A stretch of DNA of 64,000 bases from JACDER01 sp963842575 (GCA_963842575.1 CAWJGS010000004.1:558001-622000); one strand, 5' to 3'; positions 26,413 through 36,014 are shown, counted from the stretch's first letter. Program-made: numbers and translations. Notes: generated by a model from the letters alone, not told the origin.

Positions 26413-27459
26413 TCAACTAGCCTTCCGTCGTCGGCGGAAGAAGGCCCAGGCCGCCTGTGGGTTCGAGACATCGACGCCTTCGCCCAGGGCATCGCCGGCC
26501 GCCCGCAGGTCGTCAGGCACGAGCAACATCAGCTCCTCCGTCGGCGTCGACTCGAGGGCGGCCTCACCGTCGGCGAGCCGCAGCGCGTGCGCGTTCAGCG
26601 CCTGCTCGAACAGCGTCCGCGCGAATCGAGCGTTACCGAAGCCCTCGCCGCGGCGCGCGCCGTCGAAGATCTCCCGGAGCGCCTGCTCGGCACCCTCGCC
26701 GAGGGTGTACTCGTGCTCGGAGACGAACCGGCGCGTGATCGCGACGAGCTCCTCGGTCGTGTAGTCGGGGAAGTCGATCTCGCGCGAGAAGCGCGAGCGC
26801 AGGCCGGGGTTCGACTCGAGGAAGTCGTGCATAAGGCGCGGGTAGCCGGCGACGATGACGATCAGCCGCTCGCGATAGTCCTCCATCCGCTTGAGCAGCG
26901 TCTCCACCGCCTCGGGGCCGAAGTCCCAGCGCGAGTCACGCGACGCAAGCGAGTACGCCTCGTCGACGAACAGCACGCCGTCGAGCGCCCTGCGGACGAC
27001 CCGGTCGGTCTTGATCGCCGTCGTCCCGACATACTGGCCGACCAGGCCGGCGCGGTCGACCTCGACGAGGTGGCCGCTCCGCAGGAGGCCCATCGCGCGA
27101 TACATCTGGGCGAGCAGGCGCGCGATCGTCGTCTTCCCAGTTCCGGGGTTGCCGAGGAAGACCAGGTGTTGGCTCATCGCGACCTCGCGAAGGCCGCTCT
27201 GCTTGCGCAACGCCTGCACCTCCAGAAACGCGACCAGCGCTCGGACCTGTTCCTTCACCGTTCCGAGCCCGATCAGGCCGTCGAGCTCGACCTGCAGCTC
27301 CTCGAGTGTGCGCGGCGGTGGCTCGGGCGCGAATCGATCGCGACCGCGCGGCGCGAACAGCTCGGAAAGCCGCTCGACCTCGCCGACCGTTTCACGCTTC
27401 AGCTCCTGGGCCACCTCGGCGATCCGCCTGCGCACGGCCTCGACGGGTCCCTCGGCCAT
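26413..27459 (-). CDS. CbxX/CfqX (SpoVK-like) AAA ATPase
   Basis: 348 residues. An N-terminal helical region of about 75 residues precedes the AAA module: ELDGLIGLGTVKEQVRAL, Walker A FLGNPGTGKTTIARLL, pore-loop-like GLVGQYVGTTA, Walker B GVLFVDEAYSLA and arginine finger region GLRSRFSREIDFPDY. The family includes Rubisco activase CbbX, SpoVK and type VII secretion EccA-like ATPases; no such partner genes are here, so the client is unknown. Its ATG shares a base with the VOC stop (TAATG), so it is coupled to that gene. Confidence 0.9.
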   Translation of the reverse strand: MAEGPVEAVRRRIAEVAQELKRETVGEVERLSELFAPRGRDRFAPEPPPRTLEELQVELDGLIGLGTVKEQVRALVAFLEVQALRKQSGLREVAMSQHLVFLGNPGTGKTTIARLLAQMYRAMGLLRSGHLVEVDRAGLVGQYVGTTAIKTDRVVRRALDGVLFVDEAYSLASRDSRWDFGPEAVETLLKRMEDYRERLIVIVAGYPRLMHDFLESNPGLRSRFSREIDFPDYTTEELVAITRRFVSEHEYTLGEGAEQALREIFDGARRGEGFGNARFARTLFEQALNAHALRLADGEAALESTPTEELMLLVPDDLRAAGDALGEGVDVSNPQAAWAFFRRRRKAS

Positions 27460-27926
27460 TACCGAGCCTCGGCTAGCAGCGCACGGACGTCGAGCGGTGC
27501 CGTGTACATCTCCTCGGGCCACTCCTCGCGCGGCCGGTCGCGGTACAGCTCGATCCCGTTCTGGTCGGGATCGCGCAGGTAGACCGCCTCACTCACGCCG
27601 TGGTCGGAGGCGCCGGTCAGCGAGAAGCCGGCGTCCATGACGCCCTTCACCGCCGTCGCGAGCGACTTCCGTGAGGGGTAGCGGATCGCGACGTGGAAGA
27701 GGCCGGTCGTCCCCGCCGGCGGCGGTGAGCCGCCCCTGCTCTCCCACGTGTTCAGGCCGATGTGGTGGTGGTAGCCGCCGGCGGCGAGGAAGGCCGCCTC
27801 GTCGCCGTAGCGGTGCATGACCTCGAAGCCGAGAACGTCGCGGTAGAACTGCACAGAGCGCTCGAGATCCGAGACCTTGAGGTGGACATGGCCGATGTCG
27901 GCGCCGGGATCGATCGCTCCTGCCAT
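27459..27926 (-). CDS. VOC family protein, catechol 2,3-dioxygenase-like
   Basis: 155 residues with an extradiol-dioxygenase-like VOC module: IGHVHLKVSDLERSVQFYRDVLGFEV, GGYHHHIGLNTW, FHVAIRYPSR and LRDPDQNGIELYRDRP. His in GHVHL, His in LFHVAI and Glu in GIELY are the likely metal ligands. Relatives include CatE-type ring-cleavage enzymes and many uncharacterised proteins, so the substrate is unclear. It lies between MarR (upstream, same strand) and the AAA ATPase and may be under the same MarR control. Confidence 0.85.
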   Translation of the reverse strand: MAGAIDPGADIGHVHLKVSDLERSVQFYRDVLGFEVMHRYGDEAAFLAAGGYHHHIGLNTWESRGGSPPPAGTTGLFHVAIRYPSRKSLATAVKGVMDAGFSLTGASDHGVSEAVYLRDPDQNGIELYRDRPREEWPEEMYTAPLDVRALLAEAR

Positions 27927-27965
27927 CGAGAAAGTCTACGGCTCGGGGGCGCGATCGAGATTGAC

Positions 27966-28478
27966 CTAGCCCCTCTCGCGCTCGCGCTTCTCGAAGCCGA
28001 GCATGAGCTTGCGCAGCAGGTTCGTCAGCTGCTGCTTCTCGCGGTCGTTCAGGGTGGAGGCGATCACCGCCTCCTTCTTCGCCTGCGCCGCGACCGCGTC
28101 CTCCCATGTCTGCCGCCCCTTGTCGGTGAGCACGACCTGGACGCCGCGGCGGTCGTTCGGATCCGGTTCGCGGCGGACGAGCTTCGCTTCCTCGAGCCCG
28201 TCGAGGCGGTTCGTCATCGCCCCGGTCGAGAGCTCCTCGATCTTGGCGAGCGTCCCCGGCGAGAGCCGATGCGGCTCGCCCGCGCGCCAGAGCGTCCCGA
28301 GAACCTTCCACTCCCCGTGGTTGAGCCCGAAGCCCTCGAGCGTCTCGTCCATCTCCCGGTGCAGGCGCCTGTTCAGCCCGCCGATCCGGTCGACGATTCC
28401 TTCGACGACGAGATCCACGCCGGAGAGGCGGGAACCGAAGTGCTCGAGGAACCGGTCGATGTGGTCCTGCTCGGCCAT
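27966..28478 (-). CDS. MarR-family regulator divergent from AlkA-like gene
   Basis: 170 residues from ATG at 28478; the open frame extends upstream through the operator DNA but that part looks non-coding. The winged helix is clear: LNHGEWKVLGTLWRAGEPHRLSPGTLAKIEELSTGAMTNRLDGLEEAKLVRRE with the wing DPNDRRGVQVVLTDKG. The divergent intergenic region holds two 18-bp palindromes placed on the -35 and -10 of a promoter for the glycosylase side. It probably represses that promoter and its own; the ligand is unknown. Confidence 0.9.
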   Translation of the reverse strand: MAEQDHIDRFLEHFGSRLSGVDLVVEGIVDRIGGLNRRLHREMDETLEGFGLNHGEWKVLGTLWRAGEPHRLSPGTLAKIEELSTGAMTNRLDGLEEAKLVRREPDPNDRRGVQVVLTDKGRQTWEDAVAAQAKKEAVIASTLNDREKQQLTNLLRKLMLGFEKRERERG

Positions 28479-28485
28479 GCGCGCA

Positions 28486-28548
28486 TATCTTGACATAAAT
28501 TGTCTTGACGTCAAATCATTCGACTGATAGTATCTCGACATCAAGATA
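28486..28548. promoter_or_regulatory. Divergent promoters with paired MarR-type operators
   Basis: Box 1 is TGTCTTGACGTCAAATCA (28501-28518) and box 2 is TATCTCGACATCAAGATA (28531-28548). Both fit TATCTTGA-NN-TCAAGATA with few mismatches and their centres are 30 bp apart. A half-site TATCTTGA is at 28486-28493. The plus promoter is TTGACG (28505-28510), 17 bp, TAGTAT (28528-28533), so box 1 covers -35 and box 2 covers -10. A minus promoter TTGACG, 17 bp, AAGATA is also readable toward marR. Confidence 0.6.
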
Positions 28549-28574
28549 CTTTACCTCGAGAAGGGAGACGTCGA

Positions 28575-28778
28575 ATGCTTGGCTACGACACCCAGTTTGC
28601 CGCCATCACTACGCGAGAGCACGTCGCCGGCCTGCGCAAGAGCTATGCCGCCGGACGCGTTCCCTATCGTTCGACCGATGATCGAGACGGCGACACGGCC
28701 GTGCGGCCCCTACTCGCTCCGGCTTTCGGCACGCCTGGCCACCGATGCGACGCGGACGTTTCGCAGCGGGCGGCTTAG
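28575..28778 (+). CDS. Possible 67-residue protein ahead of the AlkA-like gene
   Basis: ATG at 28575 has a good AGAAGGGAG ribosome site and sits just after the MarR-controlled promoter. The product has a plausible N-terminus (MLGYDTQFAAITTREHVAGL) but its second half overlaps the glycosylase gene in another frame and looks like shadow sequence. It may be a short real protein, a leader that couples translation, or a frameshifted longer gene. No family is recognised. Confidence 0.4.
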   Translation: MLGYDTQFAAITTREHVAGLRKSYAAGRVPYRSTDDRDGDTAVRPLLAPAFGTPGHRCDADVSQRAA

Positions 28779-29520
28779 TGCCGTCCTCCCTGGCGGAGAG
28801 CTCGCCTGTGCGTGGCAGAACCCCGACGGAGTGGTCGTCGTCCGGGCGGAGAGCGAAGCGGGCATCGAACGGATGCGCTTCGTCCTCGGCCTGGAAGACG
28901 ACCACTCCGAGTTCCTCGAGCGCTTCGCGGACGATCCGGTCATCGGGCGCACGACGTGTGTGCTCAAGGGCCTCAGACCGCTGCGGCTGGCCACCGTCGC
29001 GCACTCTCTCCTGCGCGCCCTCGCGGGACAACTCGTCACCTGGCAGCACGCCAAGGAGATCGAGCGGGATGTGATCCGCCGGACTACGGCCCGGCACGCC
29101 TGCGGCCTGCATGAGCCGCCTACGGGTGAGAGCCTCGGCCGCGTGGGGACGGCCGATCTGCGCAAGCTCGGCCTCCACGCCCGCCGCGCGGCCGTTCTCG
29201 TCCGGTTGTGCCGCTCGGTCGACCTCGAGCGGCTGCACACGCTTCCGACCTACTCGGTCGTCAAGCGGCTCGCCCGGGAGCCAGGGATGGGTCCATGGTC
29301 GGCCGGCGTCGTCTGCCTGCAGGGGCTCGGGCGGGCCGAGCACGGGCTCGTCGGCGACCTCGGCTTGGTCAAGCTCCTCTCACCGCGCAACGGACGCAGG
29401 GTCGAGACGTCCGAGACGGCAGCTCTGCTCGAGCCCTACGGCGAGTGGGCGGGGCTCGCGAGCGTGTACATGCTCGCCGGCCTCGGGCGCGGGCTGATCT
29501 CGCTTCCGGCTGCTGCCTAG
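28678..29520 (+). CDS. AlkA-like DNA-3-methyladenine glycosylase (HhH-GPD)
   Basis: 280 residues. An AlkA-type N-terminal domain (GPYSLRLSARLATDATRTF) is followed by the helix-hairpin-helix glycosylase fold. The HhH-GPD region reads LAREPGMGPWSAGVVCLQGL then GLVGDLGLVKLL, with the expected catalytic Asp in GDLGL. The function would be excision of alkylated purines in base-excision repair. ATG at 28678 is the first suitable start. It is expressed from the MarR-operator promoter, and its stop is 9 bases before proC. A second alkylation-repair-type glycosylase is at 18537-19562. Confidence 0.85.
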   Translation: MIETATRPCGPYSLRLSARLATDATRTFRSGRLSAVLPGGELACAWQNPDGVVVVRAESEAGIERMRFVLGLEDDHSEFLERFADDPVIGRTTCVLKGLRPLRLATVAHSLLRALAGQLVTWQHAKEIERDVIRRTTARHACGLHEPPTGESLGRVGTADLRKLGLHARRAAVLVRLCRSVDLERLHTLPTYSVVKRLAREPGMGPWSAGVVCLQGLGRAEHGLVGDLGLVKLLSPRNGRRVETSETAALLEPYGEWAGLASVYMLAGLGRGLISLPAAA

Positions 29521-29529
29521 ACTGGGTCC

Positions 29530-30348
29530 ATGGACGAGCGGCGCATCGCCGTGCTCGGCGCGGGGACGATCGGCGAGTCCCTGATCTCCGGACTGCTCAG
29601 CTCGGGCTGGCGCGAGCCTGGCGAGATCGTGGCGACCGGGCGCCGGAAGGAGCGGCTTGCCGAGCTGGCGGAGCGGCACGGGATAGACACGACGCTGTCC
29701 AACACCGAGGCGGTCGCCGGCGCCGCGATGGTCGTCATCTCGGTGAAGCCGCAGGACTTTGCAGTTCTCCTGGGTGAGATCGGGCCCGCGCTCTCGTCCG
29801 ACCAGACCGTCCTGTCGGTCGCGGCCGCGATCCCGACGGCCCTGATCGAGAGCCGCGTCGCACCCGGGGTGCCGGTCGTGCGCGCGATGCCGAACGCACC
29901 AGCTGTAGTGCACGAGGGAATCGCGGGCGTATGCGCCGGCGCGCACGCCGACGACAGCCACCTGGAGCTGGCGGAGGAGGTGCTCTCCCACCTCGGCGCC
30001 GTCGTCCGCGTCCCCGAGAGCTACATGGACGCCGTGACGGCCGTCTCGGGCTCCGGCCCGGCCTACTTCGCCCTCCTGTCCGAGGCGATGATCGAGGCGG
30101 GGATCCTGCTCGGGCTCTCCCGCCAGATCTCGACCGACCTCGTGATCCAGACGATGCTCGGCACGGCCATGCTCCTCCGGGACGAGAAGATGCACCCGGT
30201 GGAGCTGCGCGAGGCGGTCACCTCCCCCGGCGGGACGACGATTCGCGCGGTGCGCGAGCTCGAGCGCGCGGGCGTGCGCGCCGCGATGTTCAACGCCATC
30301 CAGGCGGCGATGGAGCGTTCGCGCGAGCTGGCGGGAGGCGAGCTGTGA
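29530..30348 (+). CDS. proC: Pyrroline-5-carboxylate reductase
   Basis: 272 residues, usual length. The last step of proline synthesis, NAD(P)H reduction of P5C. The Rossmann start is RIAVLGAGTIGESLISGLL, then VVISVKPQD, VVRAMPNAPAVVHEG and the family signature AVSGSGPAYFALLSEAMIEAG to SPGGTTIRAVRELERAGVRAA. ATG at 29530. The stop overlaps the next gene as GTGA. Confidence 0.95.
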   Translation: MDERRIAVLGAGTIGESLISGLLSSGWREPGEIVATGRRKERLAELAERHGIDTTLSNTEAVAGAAMVVISVKPQDFAVLLGEIGPALSSDQTVLSVAAAIPTALIESRVAPGVPVVRAMPNAPAVVHEGIAGVCAGAHADDSHLELAEEVLSHLGAVVRVPESYMDAVTAVSGSGPAYFALLSEAMIEAGILLGLSRQISTDLVIQTMLGTAMLLRDEKMHPVELREAVTSPGGTTIRAVRELERAGVRAAMFNAIQAAMERSRELAGGEL

Positions 30349-31031
30349 GCGTCCGGCTGGAAGTCGTCGCCGACGGTGAGGCCGCGGCTCGCTTCGTCGC
30401 GGAGCGGCTCGCCGAAGCCGCGCGAACCGGCGGGCATGTCGTCCTGACAGGGGGAGAGACACCGCGGCCCGCGTACGAGATCGCCGCCGAGCTCCAGCCC
30501 GACTGGAGCAGAACCGAGATCTGGTGGGGCGACGAGCGTTGCGTCCCGCCCGACAACCCGTGGTCGAACTACCTGCTGGCAAAGGATGGGCTGCTCGACC
30601 GGCTGGAGATCGGCCCCGCAGCCGTGCACCGGATCCGGGGCGAGGACGACCCCGAAGAGGCCGCTGCGGCATACGAAGCGGAAATGCGCGGCGTCACGTT
30701 CGACCTGATCCTGAACGGGCTCGGGTCGGACGGGCACACCGCCTCGCTCTTCCCCAACGCGCCGACGCTGGAGATCCGCGACCGCCTTGTCGTCCCTGCC
30801 GATCCCGGCCTCGACCCGTTCGTCGAGCGGATCACGATGACGATCCCCGCCCTCGAGAACTGCCGGACGATGCTCTACCTGACCACGGGTGACAGCAAGG
30901 CGGATGCCGTCCACCACGCGTTCGGCGAGCCGCCGAGCCCGAGCACGCCGGCGAGCCTCGTCCGCTCCTCGCTTGGGGACACGGTGGTCGTGCTCGACCG
31001 CGAGGCGGCCGCACAGCTCCCGCCGTCCTAA
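30345..31031 (+). CDS. pgl: 6-phosphogluconolactonase (DevB type)
   Basis: 228 residues. It hydrolyses 6-phosphogluconolactone in the oxidative pentose phosphate pathway. Motifs include VVLTGGETPRPAYE, IWWGDERCVPPDNPWSNY, LILNGLGSDGHTASLFPN and RITMTIPALENCRTMLYL, which match the DevB/SOL family (the usual GGSTP loop is GGETP here). GTG at 30345 overlaps the proC stop. No other pentose phosphate genes are adjacent. Confidence 0.92.
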   Translation: MSVRLEVVADGEAAARFVAERLAEAARTGGHVVLTGGETPRPAYEIAAELQPDWSRTEIWWGDERCVPPDNPWSNYLLAKDGLLDRLEIGPAAVHRIRGEDDPEEAAAAYEAEMRGVTFDLILNGLGSDGHTASLFPNAPTLEIRDRLVVPADPGLDPFVERITMTIPALENCRTMLYLTTGDSKADAVHHAFGEPPSPSTPASLVRSSLGDTVVVLDREAAAQLPPS

Positions 31032-31086
31032 CAATCTCCACGTACCGGCGCCGTACATTGAAGTCCTCGAACACAGGAGGACGAGG

Positions 31087-32181
31087 ATGGTCAAGTGTCT
31101 CGCGCTTCTTACGGCTTCGGCCGGTGTGTGGCTCGCCGTTGCTGCGGTCGTCGTAGCGGCACCGTCTCGTCCGGCACCGCAGGTCAAGCACACGGTCGGG
31201 TTCATCGAGTCCCTCGCGCTGGACGGCTCCGTCGTCGCGTACGACGTTCAGGGCGACCAACCGCACGGGCCGGTGTGCAACCGGGTGTACGCATGGAACA
31301 TCGCCACCAGGAGCGTCGCGAAGGTGAGCGGAGCGGGGACGTGCGGCGCTGACGACAGCAGCACCGGCGCGGGCGTCTTCGAGCTCGCGGTCGCGGGCTC
31401 CCGGATCGCGTGGATCGCGAACACGGGCGGACTCAGCGAGAGCAACGACCGTCTCTTCACCGCCACGCTCCCCAGGCCTCGCGAGCGGAAGCTGGCTTCG
31501 ACGATGCGGACGGGCGACGTGGACTGCGTGCTGACCGGCCGCGCGCTCGGAGGGCTCGTTGGAAGCGGAGACCTGCTCGCCTACAACATCTGGGCGACCG
31601 CCGCGGCGAGCCCCGGCGACGAGCAATCGTGCGCCACCAAGATCACGAGCGGGTCGCTGCGGCGCATCACCGCGGCCGGGACGTCACCGCTTCGCGCCGG
31701 CACGGACACGCTCGTCGCGCAGGACGCCGACGGCGGGCGCGTCGCGGTTCTGCGCGCGGACGGGACGGTCGAGCTCTTCTCGGCGGCCGGCAAGCCGCTG
31801 CAGACGATCGGAGTCGATTCCGCAAAGGAGATCGCGCTTGCCGGGAGCCGCCTCCTCGTCCTCACGAAGACGCGTCGCATTCAGGTGTACAGCACGCAGA
31901 CGGGGCGGCCGGGCGCCGCCTACCCCGTCCCGCGCGTCGCAGGCAGCCTCGCTGCGGCGGGCAACATCGCCGCGTACGCATCGGGGACCGCGCTCCACGT
32001 CATACGGCTGACGACCGGGAAGGACTCGGTCGTGGGAACGGCGCGCAAGAACATCGTCGCCGTCGCAGTGTCCAACCGCGCGATTGCCTACGCGTACAAC
32101 GTGTACGAGCGCGTGCACAAGCCCGCGACGTACCGAGACGTCGGCAATGTCGCCGTCATCCTCGTGTCGCAGCTCGGCTGA
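31087..32181 (+). CDS. Exported beta-propeller-like protein of unknown function
   Basis: 364 residues from ATG at 31087, preceded by CAGGAGG. A signal peptide is likely (MVKCLALLTASAGVWLAVAA, cleavage near AAP at about residue 25). The rest shows repeated short strand motifs of the type GSRIAWIAN, GDLLAYNIW, GGRVAVLRADGTVELF, GSRLLVLTKTRRIQVYST and GNIAAYASGTALHVI, about 40-45 residues apart, which suggests a beta-propeller. Four cysteines occur in the first half. Function unknown; probably secreted or lipid-side. Confidence 0.75.
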   Translation: MVKCLALLTASAGVWLAVAAVVVAAPSRPAPQVKHTVGFIESLALDGSVVAYDVQGDQPHGPVCNRVYAWNIATRSVAKVSGAGTCGADDSSTGAGVFELAVAGSRIAWIANTGGLSESNDRLFTATLPRPRERKLASTMRTGDVDCVLTGRALGGLVGSGDLLAYNIWATAAASPGDEQSCATKITSGSLRRITAAGTSPLRAGTDTLVAQDADGGRVAVLRADGTVELFSAAGKPLQTIGVDSAKEIALAGSRLLVLTKTRRIQVYSTQTGRPGAAYPVPRVAGSLAAAGNIAAYASGTALHVIRLTTGKDSVVGTARKNIVAVAVSNRAIAYAYNVYERVHKPATYRDVGNVAVILVSQLG

Positions 32182-32196
32182 TCACCGCACGCGAGA

Positions 32197-32850
32197 TCAT
32201 GGCAACAACTGAGACTCCAGATCGGCGGCCATGTCGCGCTGCAGGGCCAGCGTCTGCAGGACGATGACCGTGTCCGCGACGGGGATGTCCTCGAGGTACT
32301 CGTCCCGCGACTCGAACGAGTCGAGCACCGACTCGACCGCCAGCTGATAGCCGGCGACGTCCTGGGCGGAGATCATCGCGAGCGAGTCCGCGACGTCAGT
32401 GGGAAACCCGTCGTGCGTGCGTAGGTCGTCGGCGAGCGCGCGTGCCTCGCGGTCGCGCTCCAGCACGAGCAGCGCCAGGCAGGCCGCGTACTTGCCGATC
32501 TGCGACTCGGCGTCGGCTGCACCAACCTGGAGGGCCCATTCGGCCGCGGCTTCCGCTCCCTCCCAGTCGCCGCCCATGAGCAGGCTCTTGATCGCGCCGA
32601 TCGGGCGTCCCCAACTTCCCGGCGGTGCGTCGGCGAAGCTCTCGCGATAGCGCTCGGCCGCGAGCGAGAACCACTCGGTCGCCTCGCCGTCGCGCCCCTG
32701 CATCAGAAGCGCGAGGCCGGCGCCACCCGCGGCGTTCCCCATCCGCGTCAGCTGCTTCTGACGGGCATCCGGATCGTCCACATCCGGCAGGCGGGCCTGG
32801 CCGTCGCGATAGCGCTCCTCCTCGCGCGCGAAATGCTCCGTCCAGTCCAC
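32197..32850 (-). CDS. TPR-like helical protein, hypothetical
   Basis: 217 residues from ATG at 32850. It is almost entirely helical with TPR-like repeats (GGAGLALLMQGRDGEATEWFSLAAERY, IKSLLMGGDWEGAEAAAEWAL, CLALLVLERDREARALADDL). No enzyme motif is seen and the protein is acidic and cytoplasmic. It is divergent from the thiolase gene with 23 bases between. Function unknown. Confidence 0.75.
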   Translation of the reverse strand: MDWTEHFAREEERYRDGQARLPDVDDPDARQKQLTRMGNAAGGAGLALLMQGRDGEATEWFSLAAERYRESFADAPPGSWGRPIGAIKSLLMGGDWEGAEAAAEWALQVGAADAESQIGKYAACLALLVLERDREARALADDLRTHDGFPTDVADSLAMISAQDVAGYQLAVESVLDSFESRDEYLEDIPVADTVIVLQTLALQRDMAADLESQLLP

Positions 32851-32873
32851 GCCGCAAGCCTAGACTCAACTTC

Positions 32874-34044
32874 ATGGACGTCTACTTCGTGGACGGTGTC
32901 CGCACAGCGTTCGGCCGCGCCGGCCCGAAGGGAGTCTTCTGGCGAACGCGGGCCGACGACATGGCCGTCAAGGTCGTCCGGGAGGTCCTCCGCCGGAACC
33001 CGCAGCTGCCGCCGGAGCGGATCGGCGACGTCGTCTTCGCCGCCACCGCGCAGGTGGGCGACCAGGGACTGACGATGGGACGGGACGTCGCGCTGCTCGC
33101 CGGCATCCCGCACACCGTCCCCGGCTTCGCGGTCGACCGCATGTGCGCGGGCGCGCTCACCGCTGTGACGGCGGGCGCGGGCGAGATCGGGATGGGCGCC
33201 GCGGACGTCGTGCTCGCGGGCGGCGTCGAGCACATGGGCCACCACCCGATGGGCGAGGACGTCGACTTCAACCCCCGCTTCGTCGCCGAGCGGCTCGTCG
33301 ACACCTCCGCGGTGACGATGGGCGCCACCGCCGAGAACCTGCACGACCGCTTCCCGCAACTGACCAAGGAAGACGCGGACGCATTCGCCGTCCGCTCCCA
33401 GCAGCGCGCGGCCGCGGCCTGGCAGAACGGCGTGATGCGCGAGACGGTCGTCCCGATGGCCGTCTTCACGGACGAGGGGTGGAAGCGCGCCGACCGCGAC
33501 GAGTTCCTGCGGCCGGACACGTCGCTGGAAGGCCTCGCCGACCTTCCCCACGCCCTTCCGCCCGGGCGGCCGCGTGACCGCGGGCAACTCCGCGGGGCTG
33601 ACGGACGGCGCGACGGCGTGCATCCTCGCGTCGGACCAGGCTGTCGAGGAGCTCGGGCTCGAGCCGAAGATGCGGCTGGTCGGCTTCGCCTATGCGGGCG
33701 TCGAGCCGGAGCTGATGGGAATCGGCCCCGTCCCGGCGACGAAAGCGGTGCTCGAGCGCACCGGCCTGTCGCTCGACGACATCGGCCTCTTCGAGCTGAA
33801 CGAGCCCTTCGCCGTGCAGGTGCTGAGCTGGTGCGACGGTATGGGCGTCTCGCCCGAGGACGAGCGACTCAACCCCTACGGCGGCGCGATCGCCTGCGGC
33901 CATCCGCTGGCCGCCACGGGGGTGCGCCTGATGGCTCAGCTCGCCTACGGAATGAAGGAGCGCGACGTCCGCTACGGGCTGACCGCGCTCTGCGTCGGCA
34001 TGGGGATGGGGGCCGCGCTGGTGTGGGAGAACACGCGTGCCTGA
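32874..34044 (+). CDS. Thiolase (acetyl-CoA acyltransferase), frameshifted near 33547
   Basis: About 389 residues. It performs thiolytic cleavage of 3-ketoacyl-CoA or condensation of acetyl-CoA. The active Cys is in VDRMCAGALTAVTAGA, the His in ELNEPFAVQ-like context and NPYGGAIACGHPLAATG, and the second Cys in LTALCVGMGMGAA. One extra C near 33547 breaks the frame after LADLP; repaired, it reads TPFRPGGRVTAGNSAGLTDG. It overlaps the following fadB-like gene by 8 bases, so the two form a beta-oxidation operon. Confidence 0.92.
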
Positions 34045-35984
34045 CACGACCTTCTTCCTGAACCGCATCGAGACCGAGGCAGGCCCGCTCGCGCTCGTGA
34101 CGATGGACAACGGCGAGGACTGGACGAAACCGACGGTCCTCGGCCGCAGCGCTTTCGAGTCCGCCGCCGGCGTTGTCGGCGAGCTCGAGTCCGGCGGCTG
34201 GGTCGCGATGGTGCTGACCGGAAAGCCCTTCGTCTTCTGCGCGGGCGCGGACATCGACGAGTTCCCGAAGATCTCCTCGCGCGAGGAGGCGATCGAGGGC
34301 AGCCGCGCGGGGCACGACCTCTTCGGCCGCATCCGCGCGCTCCCGTTCCCGACGGTCGCCGCGATCAACGGCGCGTGCCTCGGCGGCGGCGTCGAGATCG
34401 CGCTTCACTGCGACGCGCGCACGATCGCATCCTCGGTCCGTCACTTCGCGCTGCCGGAGTGCTTCCTGGGGATCATCCCCGGATGGGGCGGGACGCAGCT
34501 CGTCCCGCGGCTCGTCGACCCGAAGACGGCCGTCCGCTTCGTCGTCCAGAACCCGCTGCGCCAGAACAAGATGCTGAGCGGGCCCGAAGCGGTCGAGCAC
34601 GGCCTCGCCGACAAGCTGCTCGAGCCGGTCGAGTTCGTGGACGAGTCGATCGCGTACGCGCTCGAGCTCGTCCGCACGCCGCTCGAGCGGCAGGCACCGG
34701 ACACGTCGGGGATGGCGGAGTCGATTCGCCGCGCACGCTCCCAGCTGGACGACGCCGTCCACGGCGCCGCGATCGCTCCGTACCGCGCGCTCGACCTGAT
34801 CGAGGGAACGACGCGCTGGTCGGTCGAGGAGGGCTACCGCCAGGAGGAGGACGGCGGTCGCCGACCTCATCCTCAGCCGTCAGGCGCAGGCCTCGCTCTA
34901 CGCGTTTGGCCTGGTCGAGCGGCGCGCGAAGCGGAAGCCGGGCATCCCGGACGTCGAGCCGCGCAAGGTGCGCAAGGTCGGGATCGTCGGCGCCGGCCTG
35001 ATGGCGCGCCAGCTGGCAGCCCTCTTCGTTCGCCGCCTCGAGCTTCCGCTCGTGATCCGCGACCTCGACCAGAAGGTCGTCGACGAGGCGATCGCCTCGA
35101 TCGGGGAGGAACTGGACGACGCCGCAGCGCGCGGACGCATCACCGAGGACAAGGCGCGCTTCCTGCACTCGATCGTCTCCGGAACCACCGCCTACGAGGG
35201 GTTCGAGGACTGTGACTTCGTTCTCGAGGCGGTTTTCGAGGATCTGGATGTAAAGAAGCAGGTCTTCCGCGAGTTGCGCGAGGCCGTTCCGGCCGAGTGC
35301 ATCCTGGCGACGAACACGTCATCGCTCTCGGTCGAAGAGATGGGCGCCGACGTCGGCCTGCACTTCTTCAACCCGGTGAAGGTGCTGCCGCTGGTCGAGC
35401 TGATCCGAACGGATGAGACCGACGACGTCACCGTCGCGACCACGTACAAGGTCGCCACCGACCTGGGCAAGCGGCCCGTCCTCTCCAAGGACGCACCGGG
35501 CTTCATCGTCAACCGCGTGCTGACGCGGATGACGAGCGTGCTCATGGACGCGCTCGAGCACGGCAACTCGGTCGAGGAGACGGACGAGGCCGTCCTGCGG
35601 CTCGGCCTGCCGATGGCGCCGTCGGTTTTGCTGCAGATGGTCGGCCCCCGCGTCGCAAACCACGTGCTCGAGACGATGCACGAGGCGTATCCGGACCGTT
35701 ACCCGCTCTCGCCGACGCTCGCGAACTACGCGGACGGCAACGACGAGATCGTCGTCGCCGCGGAGCAGCCGCGCACGGTCGAGGAGATAACCGACGCGGT
35801 GCTGGAGGCGATCGCGGACGAGGTGCGGCACATGCTGGACGAGGGCGTCGTCGCCGAAGCGGCCGACGTCGACACGGCGCTCATCCTCGGCGCGGGCTGG
35901 CCGTTCTGGATGGGCGGGGTGACGAAGTTCCTCGACCAGACGGGCGTCAGCGAGCGCGTCGCCGGGCGGCCGCTGGCCGAGTAG
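34037..35984 (+). CDS. Fused enoyl-CoA hydratase/3-hydroxyacyl-CoA dehydrogenase (FadB-like), frameshifted near 34852
   Basis: About 649 residues. The N-terminal crotonase domain has KPFVFCAGADIDEF and INGACLGGGVEIALHCDARTIA (oxyanion-hole GGG) with PECFLGIIPGWGGTQ. The C-terminal 3-hydroxyacyl-CoA dehydrogenase has the NAD fold KVGIVGAGLMARQLA, the signature DVGLHFFNPVKVLPLVELI and DAPGFIVNRVL. One extra G near 34852 interrupts the linker; repaired, EEDAVADLILSRQAQ joins the halves. Together with the upstream thiolase it supplies three steps of fatty-acid beta-oxidation. GTG start at 34037. Confidence 0.92.
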
Positions 35985-36014
35985 CGGCTGCCGCGCCCGC
36001 CGTAGCTCCTTCGG

